Positions 25,798-34,898 of a stretch of DNA of 64,000 nt are shown piece after piece. The stretch lies in NCBI RefSeq assembly GCF_030915385.1, contig NZ_CP133268.1, forward strand, positions 5,492,001 through 5,556,000, in the 5' to 3' direction. Made by a program: the position numbers and the translations under genes. This DNA is from Neobacillus sp. PS3-12. GTDB taxonomy: Bacteria > Bacillota > Bacilli > Bacillales > Cytobacillaceae. How positions within the stretch are numbered: position 1 is the stretch's first letter; each line of letters begins with the position of its first letter. Below the pieces are notes generated by a model. It did no database searches. It worked only from the letters and a program-made list of their open reading frames with translations, and was not told the DNA's origin.

Positions 25798-26478
25798 ATG
25801 TGCGGCAGATTTACCTTATTTGCTGACTTTAACGAAATAATCGATCGGTTCGCTATTATGGCTGCGATTGAAGAGGAACTTTATTATCCTAGCTTTAATA
25901 TTGCTCCATCACATTCAGTATTGTCTGTTATTAATGATGGCCAGAAGAATCGATTAGGATATTTAAAATGGGGTTTAATACCTCCATGGGCAAAAGACGA
26001 AAAAATTGGTTTTAAGTTAATCAATGCCAGAGCAGAAACAATAGCTGAAAAACCAAGTTTCCGAGATGCTTTTAAAAAAAGACGCTGTTTAATCATTGCA
26101 GATAGCTTTTATGAATGGAAACGATCTTCTGATGATAAAACAAAAAAGCCAATGCGTATTAAATTAAAAGATAATCAATTATTTGCCATGGCCGGTCTCT
26201 GGGAACGTTGGAAATCACCTCTAGGCAAAACCGTTTATTCATGCAGTGTGATTACAACAGCACCAAATAAGCTTATGGAAGATATACATAATCGGATGCC
26301 CGTTATCTTAACACCCGAAGATGAAAAAGTATGGTTAAATTCGAATACTAATGATTTGAATCATTTACATCAATTATTAAAACCACTTTCTGAAGATTTA
26401 ATGGAGGCTTATGAGGTATCGCAACTAGTTAATTCACCAAAGAACAATTCTCCGAATTTAATACAACCAATATGTTAA
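25798..26478 (+). CDS. SRAP domain protein (YedK/HMCES family)
   Basis: About 226 residues beginning MCGRFTLFAD. Cys2, exposed after Met removal, is the residue that links covalently to abasic sites in single-stranded DNA. Other SRAP landmarks: LKWGLIPPWAKD, LINARAETIAEKPSF, CLIIADSFYEWKR and the catalytic-type His in HNRMPVIL. The ATG at 25798 is required to place Cys at position 2; GAGGTG is upstream. Role: protection of abasic sites during replication. Confidence 0.93.
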   Translation: MCGRFTLFADFNEIIDRFAIMAAIEEELYYPSFNIAPSHSVLSVINDGQKNRLGYLKWGLIPPWAKDEKIGFKLINARAETIAEKPSFRDAFKKRRCLIIADSFYEWKRSSDDKTKKPMRIKLKDNQLFAMAGLWERWKSPLGKTVYSCSVITTAPNKLMEDIHNRMPVILTPEDEKVWLNSNTNDLNHLHQLLKPLSEDLMEAYEVSQLVNSPKNNSPNLIQPIC

Positions 26479-26492
26479 CCATCATTTTACAA

Positions 26493-26545
26493 GAATGAAC
26501 AGTCTATTCTTTATTGTCTCACTGTCTGTTCATTCTTTTTTATTA
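26493..26545. terminator. Bidirectional terminator between SRAP and ParA-like genes
   Basis: GAATGAACAG / CTGTTCATTC arms with a 23-base loop, followed by TTTTTTATTATTTTTT. It overlaps the 3' end of the minus-strand gene. Confidence 0.7.
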
Positions 26546-27354
26546 TTTTTTACTTGCAATTTAGTAATAGCAGTAATTTCATTTTGGAACATTTCTAAAA
26601 TATCTTCGAACGATGTACTTATCAAAAGTGGGAAAAGGTTTTCAAGTGCTTCGAAATAATTTTGACCTAAGGCTTCTCGGAGGATCACATATTTATGGAA
26701 GAGCAATGCCTTTTCAAAATCAATTCCCATTCTATAGAGGCCGTCATATAGTTCCTCTTGCGGTAATTTTTTAATTCTTGAAAATACCTTGTCAATCTTT
26801 TCAATCAACTTCTCTTCTACATAATGCGTAACGTAGTCAGTATAAACCATTTGACCAATATCATTTGTTTCCTTTTTGGAATAATGAAACCCAATTACAT
26901 TGTCGTTTTTGTTTTCTCGTATAATATACGTTTTGCTGCCTTGAACATGGGTAATAAAATTTTTAACGCTCTTATCAAAAATTTTATTGAATTGAATAAT
27001 TTGGTGAAGCTTAACGGCAAAATCTTTATTTTCTTCACCAACAATAAATAGGCGGTCCACAATTGGCAAAAGTTTTAATACACCCTCTGAAAGTTGGCTG
27101 GAGGCATCGTAAATTATAATGTCATATTCTTTTTTCATATTTTTGATTTTACGTTTTTGTTCGGTTAATGTCATTTTTGAAAATTCATGAATAAGTTCTT
27201 CTGAAATTTCCTCTTTCTCTAACGTCCCATAGGATATGAATGCTACAGATAAACATGTATTCAGTTTTAGCCAGTAATAAATCGATAAAGATAATTCAGT
27301 TACTCCTGATTTTGCTTTTGGCGAATAGAAACCAACAAAATACAATTCCCTCAC
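26530..27354 (-). CDS. ParA/MinD-like protein with degenerate nucleotide-binding loop
   Basis: A 274-residue protein. The N-terminus (RELYFVGFYSPKAKSGVTEL) has the position of a deviant Walker A, but the GK[ST] core is replaced by KSGVTE. A later YDIIIYDASSQLSEGVL fits the Walker B/switch II of ParA/CpsD-like ATPases. The C-terminal 120 residues are helical and charged. ATP binding is doubtful as the P-loop Lys-Thr pair is altered. No partner ParB-like gene nearby. Unknown role; possibly a regulatory pseudo-ATPase. Confidence 0.5.
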   Translation of the reverse strand: MRELYFVGFYSPKAKSGVTELSLSIYYWLKLNTCLSVAFISYGTLEKEEISEELIHEFSKMTLTEQKRKIKNMKKEYDIIIYDASSQLSEGVLKLLPIVDRLFIVGEENKDFAVKLHQIIQFNKIFDKSVKNFITHVQGSKTYIIRENKNDNVIGFHYSKKETNDIGQMVYTDYVTHYVEEKLIEKIDKVFSRIKKLPQEELYDGLYRMGIDFEKALLFHKYVILREALGQNYFEALENLFPLLISTSFEDILEMFQNEITAITKLQVKNNKKE

Positions 27355-27477
27355 CTGCCTTTATAAAATAGTATTCAGAAGGGAATGATGTGTTAAAAAA
27401 TGGCGGTGTTAAAGTTGCCCGTTTATTTGGACCCCAATCAACATGGATATAAGTTCAACAAGATTCCTAAACACAGC

Positions 27478-27510
27478 AAAAAAAATAAACACACTATCAG
27501 GTGTGTTTCA
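27478..27510 (-). terminator. Terminator after the DinB-family gene
   Basis: AAACACAC / GTGTGTTT hairpin, then TTTATTTTTTTT on the minus strand. Confidence 0.8.
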
Positions 27511-27532
27511 TTAAATAGTTTATACTTTTTTT

Positions 27533-27982
27533 CTACCTCACCATCGAGATGTAGTCAATTCCAACCGGGTCCAAATCGTCTGCACGTAATCTTTGATTAA
27601 TTTGTCCCCGGTGATGCTGACCGTGCAGTGCAACATGAGTAAGGATATCACCAATTGTGTTAACGAACTGTTTGCCATGCGTATTTGTATACGATATTTC
27701 TCTTTGAAGATCATCATCTGATAAATCATTTAGTAAGGCTGAAAACCTTGCTTCGTTTTCCTTTACCAAAACTAAACATGTATCCAGATCCTCATCACCC
27801 CAAACATGCAGACAGGAGGAATCCTCTCCCATTATTCTTGTATACCATATTTGTTCTGCTAGAAGGATATGCGAAAACAACCGGATAACGCTTTCACTTT
27901 CCGTTTGGGTGCTTTGCAAATAGGTTAATATTCGCTTATTTGCCCAATCAAGGTGTTTATACATTTTAAGAATTGTTTTCAA
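27533..27982 (-). CDS. DinB family four-helix protein
   Basis: About 149 residues. The metal-type His residues of the DinB/YfiT fold appear in FSHILLAEQIW and in THVALHGQHHRGQI, with DWANKRIL near the start. Bacillus has many such proteins, some acting as thiol transferases; function here is unknown. TTG at 27982 is chosen because GGGGAG lies eight bases upstream. Confidence 0.82.
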   Translation of the reverse strand: MKTILKMYKHLDWANKRILTYLQSTQTESESVIRLFSHILLAEQIWYTRIMGEDSSCLHVWGDEDLDTCLVLVKENEARFSALLNDLSDDDLQREISYTNTHGKQFVNTIGDILTHVALHGQHHRGQINQRLRADDLDPVGIDYISMVR

Positions 27983-28018
27983 ATAGAACACTCCCCTTTT
28001 ACAGAAAAATATGTATGT

Positions 28019-28048
28019 TAAAACTCCCTCAAATATAGAGGGAGTTTT
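28019..28048. terminator. Terminator between the DinB and CorC/HlyC genes
   Basis: AAACTCCCTC / GAGGGAGTTT hairpin with T runs. Confidence 0.8.
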
Positions 28049-28050
28049 TG

Positions 28051-29360
28051 TTATGCAAAAGATATAGATTCTTGCAGTTTAACAATCTCTAATAATTTAA
28101 TATGATAACCTTCAACTTCGAGGACTGTAAATTCATAATCACTGTAATGAATTTTATCACCCACCAAGACATCAATTTTTTCAGACATCATCCAACCGCC
28201 GATTGTATCCATATCAGAGTGATCAATATCTAAACCAAATAAATCGTTTACCTCTTCTATTAAAACCTTTCCATCAACAACCGTTTTGTTTTCATTAATG
28301 TGATTGATTTCCGGCACTTCATCTCCATCAAATTCGTCCCGAATATCACCAACAATTTCTTCGAGAATATCCTCTACAGTCACTAATCCAGCAGTGCCCC
28401 CGTATTCATCAATTAAAATAGCCATATGAACACGTTCTTTTTGCATTTTGACTAAAAGGTCTTGGATTGGAATCGATTCAATTACTTGAATCACAGGACG
28501 TACATACCGACCGATTGAAGTTTCAACATTCATTCCTTTAATATATTCGGTCAAGACTTCTTTCATGTTTATCATACCCACGATGTGGTCCTTTTCACCA
28601 TCAATTACTGGGTACCTTGTATAATTTTCGATTGAGACAATTTCTAAGCATTCTTTTAATGTTTGGCTTTGATCAAAAACAACAATTTCGGTTCTAGGAA
28701 CCATGATTTCTTTAGCTATACGATCATCAAATTCAAAAATATTATTTACATATTTATATTCAGATTGATTAATTTCCCCGCTTTTATAGCTTTCTGAGAT
28801 AATCAATTGAAGTTCCTCTTCAGAATGGGCATTTTCATGCTCAGTTGCTGGCTTTAAGCCAAACAGGCCAACGACAAAACGAGCAGAACCATTTAGAGCT
28901 TTAATACAAGGGTACATGATTTTATAAAATAACATCATCGGTCTGGCAAAAATCAATGTTAACCTTTCAGCCTTTTGAATTGCGAACGTTTTTGGCGCCA
29001 GTTCTCCAACAACAACGTGAATAAATGTCACACAAGCAAATGCAAGAATAAATGATGTTACACTTGCTACAGACTCAGGTAAGTGAAGAGAACTTAATAA
29101 TGGATGAATGATCTGATCCACCGTTGGTTCCCCTAACCAGCCTAATCCTAAAGCAGTAATGGTTATCCCTAATTGACAGGCAGATAGATACTCATCAAGG
29201 TTAGAAATAATAGACTTTGCGACGACTGCACTCTTGTTTCCTTCTGAAACTAACTGATCAATTCGGGTACTACGTACTTTAACAATAGCAAATTCGTAAG
29301 ATACGAAAAACCGGTAAAAGCAAGTAAAAATGCTATTATCAGTAAATTATAAATAACCAA
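28051..29360 (-). pseudogene. HlyC/CorC-type DUF21-CBS membrane protein, frameshifted near its start
   Basis: From 28051 to about 29306 an uninterrupted frame encodes the end of a DUF21 membrane domain (LSACQLGITITALGLGWLGEP), two CBS motifs (IMVPRTEIVVFD, VEDILEEIVGDI) and a CorC_HlyC domain. The natural start is a TTG at 29360 behind AAGGAG, giving a membrane helix (LLIIAFLLAFTGF) that is out of frame with the rest. One T missing from the five-base run at 29306-29310 explains the break. Family members take part in Mg2+ export or related ion control. Pseudogene or sequencing error. Confidence 0.78.
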
Positions 29361-29452
29361 ATGGTCTCCTTACTGATTACTCCAGCAAGGAATACACCTC
29401 CTATTTTTTTGCGAATTTGGCAGCTATGGTTAGAGTAAAAATAGGAAACTAT

Positions 29453-29866
29453 TTATCCAAATATCAAAAATAATGTTTGTGCCAGGGTAATTCCTTGGGT
29501 AGAGAGCTTTCGTACAAGTTCTTCTTTTTGGGGCTGATTTAGTTTTTGAAGAACAGGTTTCATTACACTTATTTCTTCTTCTAAATGTTGCATAATTATT
29601 GCAATTTGATTGAAGTGTTTCTCTACCTTTTGTTTATCTAGCGAATCATCTGTCTTGATTAATTCAATGGAAGCTTTAATTTCTTCAAGGGGCATATTTA
29701 GATTCTTATAATGCTCAACCAGCTCCAAAATCCGTATACTATCTTCTCCATACAATCGATAATTTGAATCTGTCCGAATAGGGTTAAGTAAGCCGATTTG
29801 AGTATAGTAATCGATTGTTCTTTTAGATATATCCATTAGTTTTGCTATTTCACCAATTCGATACAA
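29453..29866 (-). CDS. MerR family transcriptional regulator
   Basis: A 137-residue protein. The winged helix MYRIGEIAKLMDISKRTIDY with YYTQIGLLNPIR and YRLYGEDSIRIL is typical of MerR proteins, followed by a dimerisation coiled coil and a short hydrophobic C-terminus (ITLAQTLFLIFG). TTG start. No metal-binding Cys are present, so the ligand is not a thiol-bound metal by this site. Target genes are unknown. Confidence 0.88.
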   Translation of the reverse strand: MYRIGEIAKLMDISKRTIDYYTQIGLLNPIRTDSNYRLYGEDSIRILELVEHYKNLNMPLEEIKASIELIKTDDSLDKQKVEKHFNQIAIIMQHLEEEISVMKPVLQKLNQPQKEELVRKLSTQGITLAQTLFLIFG

Positions 29867-29965
29867 CTTCCCAACTTACTCACCCCCCTTTTTATTAAAT
29901 TATACAATATCATATTTAAACTATACAGTCAACGTAATGGTTTTAGAACAATAATATTTACTAAG

Positions 29966-30012
29966 GCAAAAAAAACGTCTGCTTTCCAATATGTGTAGAA
30001 AACAGACGTTAC
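29966..30012 (-). terminator. Terminator after the second DUF421 gene
   Basis: AACGTCTG / CAGACGTT outer arms with extended pairing; eight T follow on the minus strand. Confidence 0.75.
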
Positions 30013-30073
30013 TTTCAATTAAACCCAAGGGAAATTATATAATAGTAAAAAGTGACAATAGATAATTCTTCGT

Positions 30074-30753
30074 TTAGTACTTATATTTTTGAATATAGAG
30101 AGGTTTTCCTTCCTGCCATTCCGCATAGCAAACTTCCTCTGGTTGTTTTATCCCCTTTATTTCAAGCTGCTTTTCAAGCCAATTCTGGTTTAATCCTGCC
30201 TTTTGAAGATTCTTCCCTAATACTTTGCCATCACTAATAATGATTATCGGAATTGTTCGATTTTCCAATTTTAAATTTAAATCTTTAGAGGTTGGTTGTT
30301 CTGCATCGGCTTTTTTTAGAACGCTTAGTCCGCCATTGTTTTCAAAAATGGCATATTCTACTTCTTCTAAGGAAAAAACATCTTTTGCACGTAACAACTG
30401 TCCCAATTGATCAATATCCAAGCGGTTTCTTTTCATTTCCTTCCAAACTAATTCCCCTTTTTTAATAATCACTGACGGTTTTCCTTCAAATAAATATCGA
30501 AGTGTAAATGATTTTTGTGTAGCTATTTCGGTAAAAAAAATGAGAGCCCCCCATACTAAAATGGCAAAAAGAATTTTGAGAAGACCGCTTGTTCATCGAA
30601 AATCGCACTGCCTACTAGGTCTCCTAAAACAAGAGAAGATATAAAATCAAAAGGAGTAATCTGACTTATTTGTGTTCTACCTAAACATTTAACTGTAATA
30701 AACAAAGCGATATACCCCATAACAAGTTCAATCAATATATCTAGGTAACTCAT
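30074..30753 (-). pseudogene. DUF421 (YetF-like) membrane protein, frameshifted
   Basis: The ATG at 30753 (GGGGGT upstream) opens a membrane domain with CLGRTQISQITPFDFISSLVLGD, which stops after FFLPF at about 30556. The continuation in the next frame (KILFAILVWGALIFF, then GKPSVIIKKGELVWKEM and the YetF C-terminal half) runs to 30074. A single base missing near 30578-30584 accounts for it. Otherwise complete; about 225 residues when joined. Paralogue of the gene at 1-630. Confidence 0.8.
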
Positions 30754-30875
30754 ATTTACCCCCATTTTGATAATTACTAGCGTTTTTTAGTATTACCACT
30801 AAAAGGTATAATATGAACACTAATGCAACAAGATAAGAAGTGTGGAAGTTATATGGAAGAAGGGATGGATGTTTG

Positions 30876-31595
30876 ATGTCATTAGAATGGTTTGACCGAG
30901 TTTGTGAGGAACTGCAAGACCACTTGGAGTCAATATGTGAAGAATATGAGCAAGTAGGTCATATGACAATAGAAAGAGCAGCCAAACATCCAAGGATAGA
31001 ATTTTTCGTTGAGACAGCAGAAGACCAATCTGATCAATATGACCGTGATTATTTCTGTACTCTGTTCTTTGATCCGGAGAATGAAGAATTTTATATTGAA
31101 TCATTTGACGCTGATACAGGGCACACAGGTAAGATCCTCTTAGCTGATATAGAAGATATTGTTGATGAAGTTCATGGAAGTTTACATGATTATTTAAATG
31201 GCGAAGATCATTATTCAGATGATGGTGTTCTTTTAGTATCTGACGATGACGAAGAATGCGAAGAAGCACCAGAGCTGATGGAGGATAATGAAGAGTATTA
31301 TGAAGCTGTCCAGATTAATGAAGATGAAATTTTTGAAGAAATTGATGTTGATTGGTTCACCCCTGAAGTTACAGCCTTTAAGCATAAAGATGAGGTGGAA
31401 ATTACCTATCAATTTGGTGTCGTACAAGAAACAGGGGATGGTGTCCTTAAACGAGTAAATCGAATTTGGACGACGGAAGATGAATTAATTAAAGACGAAT
31501 CACACTTTATTTTTAGTAAAGAAGAAGCCAGCACTATTATTGCCATGATTGCCAGTCATATGAATCAATTAAGCGAGTTTCATTTTGATGATTAA
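30876..31595 (+). CDS. Highly acidic protein, unknown function
   Basis: About 239 residues starting MSLEWFDRVCEELQDHLESI. Very rich in Asp and Glu, especially the middle (SDDDEECEEAPELMEDNEEY). The C-terminal half (WFTPEVTAFKHKDEVEITYQ and VLKRVNRIWTTEDELI) looks like a folded domain. No signal or membrane segment. ATG at 30876 is chosen over an upstream in-frame ATG because AAGGGATG precedes it. Monocistronic. Confidence 0.65.
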   Translation: MSLEWFDRVCEELQDHLESICEEYEQVGHMTIERAAKHPRIEFFVETAEDQSDQYDRDYFCTLFFDPENEEFYIESFDADTGHTGKILLADIEDIVDEVHGSLHDYLNGEDHYSDDGVLLVSDDDEECEEAPELMEDNEEYYEAVQINEDEIFEEIDVDWFTPEVTAFKHKDEVEITYQFGVVQETGDGVLKRVNRIWTTEDELIKDESHFIFSKEEASTIIAMIASHMNQLSEFHFDD

Positions 31596-31631
31596 TAACA
31601 TCAAAAAAATTTTCGGTTAAACACTTTGTTT

Positions 31632-31665
31632 TTTTCTAAAAAATTAGAGGGGGTATCCCCCTCTG
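31632..31665 (-). terminator. Terminator after the flavin reductase-like gene
   Basis: AGAGGGGG / CCCCCTCT hairpin, then TAATTTTTT on the minus strand. Confidence 0.8.
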
Positions 31666-31668
31666 TGT

Positions 31669-32277
31669 CTACTTAGGTCTTTCGATGGTAAAAATCTCCC
31701 CTATTTTGGCATAATCATTTCCCGCCAATCGGCTAACTGCTGCTAATCCAATAGGGTCTATTCTGCCATTTTCATAAATTTCCTCTTCAATGTGAAAATG
31801 GACAATTTGACCAATAATCAGATCACAACTTGGGGAATCCTTCCTCCCCAATTCAACAATTTGTTCAAGTTTGCATTCAAACCTTATTTGAGCCTCTTGT
31901 ACTCCTGGAACAGAAATCTTCTCGCTTTCTACTATTGTTAAATCGGCAAATTCAATTTCACTTTGATCTGGATGAAGACTAGCTGCTGTTTGATTTACTT
32001 TTTCAACATTATGTTTATCTACGATATGTACGACAAATTCTTTAACCTCCATTATATTTCTGGCCGTGTCCTTCTGCTTCCCCTTTGAACGTTGAATTGA
32101 TAGTGAAATTAGCGGCGGGTCTGCAGAGACGATATTAAAATAGCTAAATGGAGCACCATTCATAATCCCATCCTCTGATTTGGTGGTTACAAAAGCGATG
32201 GGTCTTGGAATAATGCTTCCAATTAGAAATTTATAATTTTCTCTTACGGTATTTTTAGAAGGATCTATAGATAACAT
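31669..32277 (-). CDS. Flavin reductase-like FMN-binding split-barrel protein
   Basis: About 202 residues from MLSIDPSKNTVRENYKFLIG. IIPRPIAFVTT, NGAPFSYFNIVSADPPLISLS and KDTARNIMEVKEFVVHIV are hallmarks of the flavin reductase-like domain (YwrF-type). Likely binds FMN and reduces flavin or a small substrate with NAD(P)H. The ATG at 32277 fits homologue N-termini; a longer in-frame start at 32307 is possible. Confidence 0.85.
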   Translation of the reverse strand: MLSIDPSKNTVRENYKFLIGSIIPRPIAFVTTKSEDGIMNGAPFSYFNIVSADPPLISLSIQRSKGKQKDTARNIMEVKEFVVHIVDKHNVEKVNQTAASLHPDQSEIEFADLTIVESEKISVPGVQEAQIRFECKLEQIVELGRKDSPSCDLIIGQIVHFHIEEEIYENGRIDPIGLAAVSRLAGNDYAKIGEIFTIERPK

Positions 32278-32427
32278 AGCCTTTCTCTTCCTTTCTTCAT
32301 AATTCAATCATATTCATTTTGATTTTACTCGATTATACTTCTTATCAATCATTATAAAATAATCTGTTTAACATTGATATATTTTTCCGAACAATCAGTT
32401 ATTATATAATGGATGAAGAGGTGTAAA

Positions 32428-34053
32428 ATGATCGATTTAGATAAAAAACATGATCCAGCTAATAATTCAAGGTTGATATCTGAACTGCTCGGTAATAAAT
32501 ATGACATTCAATCATACGTAAATGAGACAGACAGGATTTTTCATTCAATATGTAACACCTATAAAGGAAATCAACCATCTTTTCTAAAAAAAATGTTTCG
32601 TTTGGAAGCAAAAACAACTTCTTACTCAAAACCATTTCATACATTCGTAGACATTGAGGGTAACCCATATCCTGAGTGGAAAAAGCAATTAGATTATGAA
32701 TATGCTCAATTACTCGGGAAAATTAAAAGAGAAGTAAATATTGAAGAATTTGGGGCCATTGGTGATGGTAAAACCGATAACACAGAAGCTTTTAAAAAAG
32801 CTTTTGGTAATGGCGGGGTAAAGGTTCATATTCCCGAGGGTACTTTTGTAACCAAAGAAATCCACCTGCCCTCTTGGACATACCTGGTAGGTCAAGGAAA
32901 AGGCATTTCCACCATTAAACTTCATGACGATGCACCTATTTCCGCAAGACTGGTGACAAATGCAAACCACTGGCTGGGAAATCATCATCTTTTTATTGAA
33001 GCTATGAGTTTAGATTGGAATGTCGAAAGACTAAAGAATGTAGAGAAAACAAGTTCAGGGGGCAATCACTCCAGTTGTCTCACTTTTGCACACGTTACAT
33101 TTGGCTGGGTACAAAATGTGGAAGCTATTAATCCTGGTCTTCACTGCTTTGATGTAACCTCTACGCGATATAATTACTCCGGTGACGGATTTCGTGCCCG
33201 TCGTGGCAGCGAGTATGTATGGCTTGATCACCTAAATGGATATGGCTTTAGCGACGACGGTATTACAACCCATCATAGCGACTTTGTTTTGATTTCAAAT
33301 TGTCATATGTGCGACCCAAGTGGCAGGGCCCATCAAAAAGGACACTCCAATTCAAACGGTATTGAAATCGATGACGGCTCAAAGAATGTTTTACTTGTCA
33401 ATAATTCGACGGCTCGATGTTTTGGAGGAGTGGAAATAAAAGCACACGAGGATTCATCAGCAGCCTCCAACGTTCAAATTGTAGGCCATCTATCGGTTAA
33501 TGATAACCGCTCTTATAACTTTCGGCATATCGGACACCATCAAAAGTCTGATCCTGAATCAAAAACAGCTTATAATATTAAGGCTACCAATCTAATCTCC
33601 GTTGCTCCCATTTTTTCAGATTTGTATCGGGATTCACAACCAAGAGGATTAGTCGTCTCCGCATATAAGAGTGTGGTTATTAACAATTTTTTATTAGTAG
33701 GCGATCCCGATTATGACTACAAAGGGAATCCGATTGTTGCAATTCAATACCGAGCCAGAAATGTTGTTCTGAACAATTTAACAATGCGATATTTTAAAAA
33801 GGCCGGTGTTGACATTAAGGTGTTTGGCGGTGATCAACGGGCAGATCAGATTTTGATTACAAATACGAGAATAACTGATTCAGCCAAGCAAGGAATCAAC
33901 ATTGGAACAGGGGTAAAAAATATAAAAATCAGTCAGGTACGAGTTTTTGGTACTAACGGTTCAATTGGCCTTAAGTCTGGTACACCGTGTATAGACATTT
34001 CTGACTATAAGTCAGTTGGTTTTGAAAAATCTGTTCAGATTGAAAAGATTTAA
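32428..34053 (+). CDS. Right-handed beta-helix protein, pectate-lyase-3 superfamily
   Basis: About 541 residues. A 90-residue helical or charged head is followed by the pectate-lyase-3 opening VNIEEFGAIGDGKTDNTEAF and HIPEGTFVTKEIHLPSWTYL. Then come many short beta-helix rungs (DGITTHHSDFVLISNCHMCD, NGIEIDDGSKNVLLVNNS). No signal peptide, so either cytoplasmic in the mother cell or exported unconventionally. AGAGGTG precedes the ATG at 32428. Could be a polysaccharide lyase/hydrolase or a structural surface protein; substrate unknown. It lies 0.8 kb from the glycosylation island. Confidence 0.75.
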   Translation: MIDLDKKHDPANNSRLISELLGNKYDIQSYVNETDRIFHSICNTYKGNQPSFLKKMFRLEAKTTSYSKPFHTFVDIEGNPYPEWKKQLDYEYAQLLGKIKREVNIEEFGAIGDGKTDNTEAFKKAFGNGGVKVHIPEGTFVTKEIHLPSWTYLVGQGKGISTIKLHDDAPISARLVTNANHWLGNHHLFIEAMSLDWNVERLKNVEKTSSGGNHSSCLTFAHVTFGWVQNVEAINPGLHCFDVTSTRYNYSGDGFRARRGSEYVWLDHLNGYGFSDDGITTHHSDFVLISNCHMCDPSGRAHQKGHSNSNGIEIDDGSKNVLLVNNSTARCFGGVEIKAHEDSSAASNVQIVGHLSVNDNRSYNFRHIGHHQKSDPESKTAYNIKATNLISVAPIFSDLYRDSQPRGLVVSAYKSVVINNFLLVGDPDYDYKGNPIVAIQYRARNVVLNNLTMRYFKKAGVDIKVFGGDQRADQILITNTRITDSAKQGINIGTGVKNIKISQVRVFGTNGSIGLKSGTPCIDISDYKSVGFEKSVQIEKI

Positions 34054-34064
34054 ATTTAACAAAA

Positions 34065-34099
34065 AGGGAGCCTGCCTGCTCCCTCTTATCTTTTTTTCA
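34065..34099 (+). terminator. Terminator after the beta-helix gene
   Basis: AGGGAGC / GCTCCCT hairpin, then CTTATCTTTTTTT. Confidence 0.78.
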
Positions 34100-34184
34100 C
34101 TGTTTAACACTTTTTATCCATCACCCAATCGCCCAGTTCCTCATAAACATGAGTTAGTAACATGTTTAGAGAGGAGTTTTCAAA

Positions 34185-34796
34185 ATGCATTGGTTCACTG
34201 TATTGTTTATTGGAATTGCAGCCAATCTTGATAATTTAGGGATTGGAGTCTCATATAGTTTAAAATCGACTAGGATTCCTTTGGGCTCCAATCTTCTTAT
34301 TGCGGTAGTTTCGATGGCTGCTGCTTATCTATCCATTGGAGCGGGAACTCTTATTTCACATTTTATTTCTGTGATAATAGCCAATTTCGTCGGTGGATTT
34401 CTTCTTATAATTCTTGGATTAAAATGTATCTTTGACTGCCTTAAACAGGAAAAGGAATCTTCACAAGTGGTTGTTCATTCAAATTCTAACTTCTCGAAGG
34501 TTATTAGAGAGCCAGATTCTTTAGATTTAAATAACGACAAGGTTATTTCATGGAAAGAATCTGTTTTATTAGGGTCGGCACTTGCCATCAACTGTTTAGC
34601 AATCGGTTTAGGTGCGGGAATTACAGGTGTTTCTCCTTTATATGCAACCGTTTCAGTAGGACTTTTCTCGGTTTTGACCATTGCTTGTGGTGGCTTAGTT
34701 GGTTCGAAACTTTCTGGAACAAAAATTGGTAAATATTCGAATATTGTTTCAGGGATTATTCTGATTCTCATTGGTATCTATGAAATTGTGTTTTAA
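34185..34796 (+). CDS. ytaF: Sporulation membrane protein YtaF (MntP-like fold)
   Basis: A 203-residue protein with six predicted membrane segments. IGIAANLDNLGIGVSYSLKS and the second-half repeat INCLAIGLGAGITGVSP show the two-fold MntP/DUF204 architecture with acidic residues in the membrane. The central loop is Ser/Asp-rich. YtaF in B. subtilis is a sporulation membrane protein; a Mn2+ transport role is inferred from the fold. GAGAGGAG upstream. Confidence 0.88.
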   Translation: MHWFTVLFIGIAANLDNLGIGVSYSLKSTRIPLGSNLLIAVVSMAAAYLSIGAGTLISHFISVIIANFVGGFLLIILGLKCIFDCLKQEKESSQVVVHSNSNFSKVIREPDSLDLNNDKVISWKESVLLGSALAINCLAIGLGAGITGVSPLYATVSVGLFSVLTIACGGLVGSKLSGTKIGKYSNIVSGIILILIGIYEIVF

Positions 34797-34816
34797 CATT
34801 TTTAAAAGAACATACC

Positions 34817-34849
34817 GACCTCTTCTTAATAGAAGGAGGTTTTTTTGTT
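34817..34849 (+). terminator. Terminator after ytaF
   Basis: CCTCTTCT / AGAAGGAGG hairpin followed by seven T. Confidence 0.8.
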
Positions 34850-34898
34850 CTTATATGAGCTATCTGAACTTTATATAGTAAAAGTAATTATATTCTAA

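Noticed and set aside
27400..27600. 66-codon plus-strand frame
   Set aside because: No ribosome binding site; it covers the terminator and the 3' end of the DinB-family gene.
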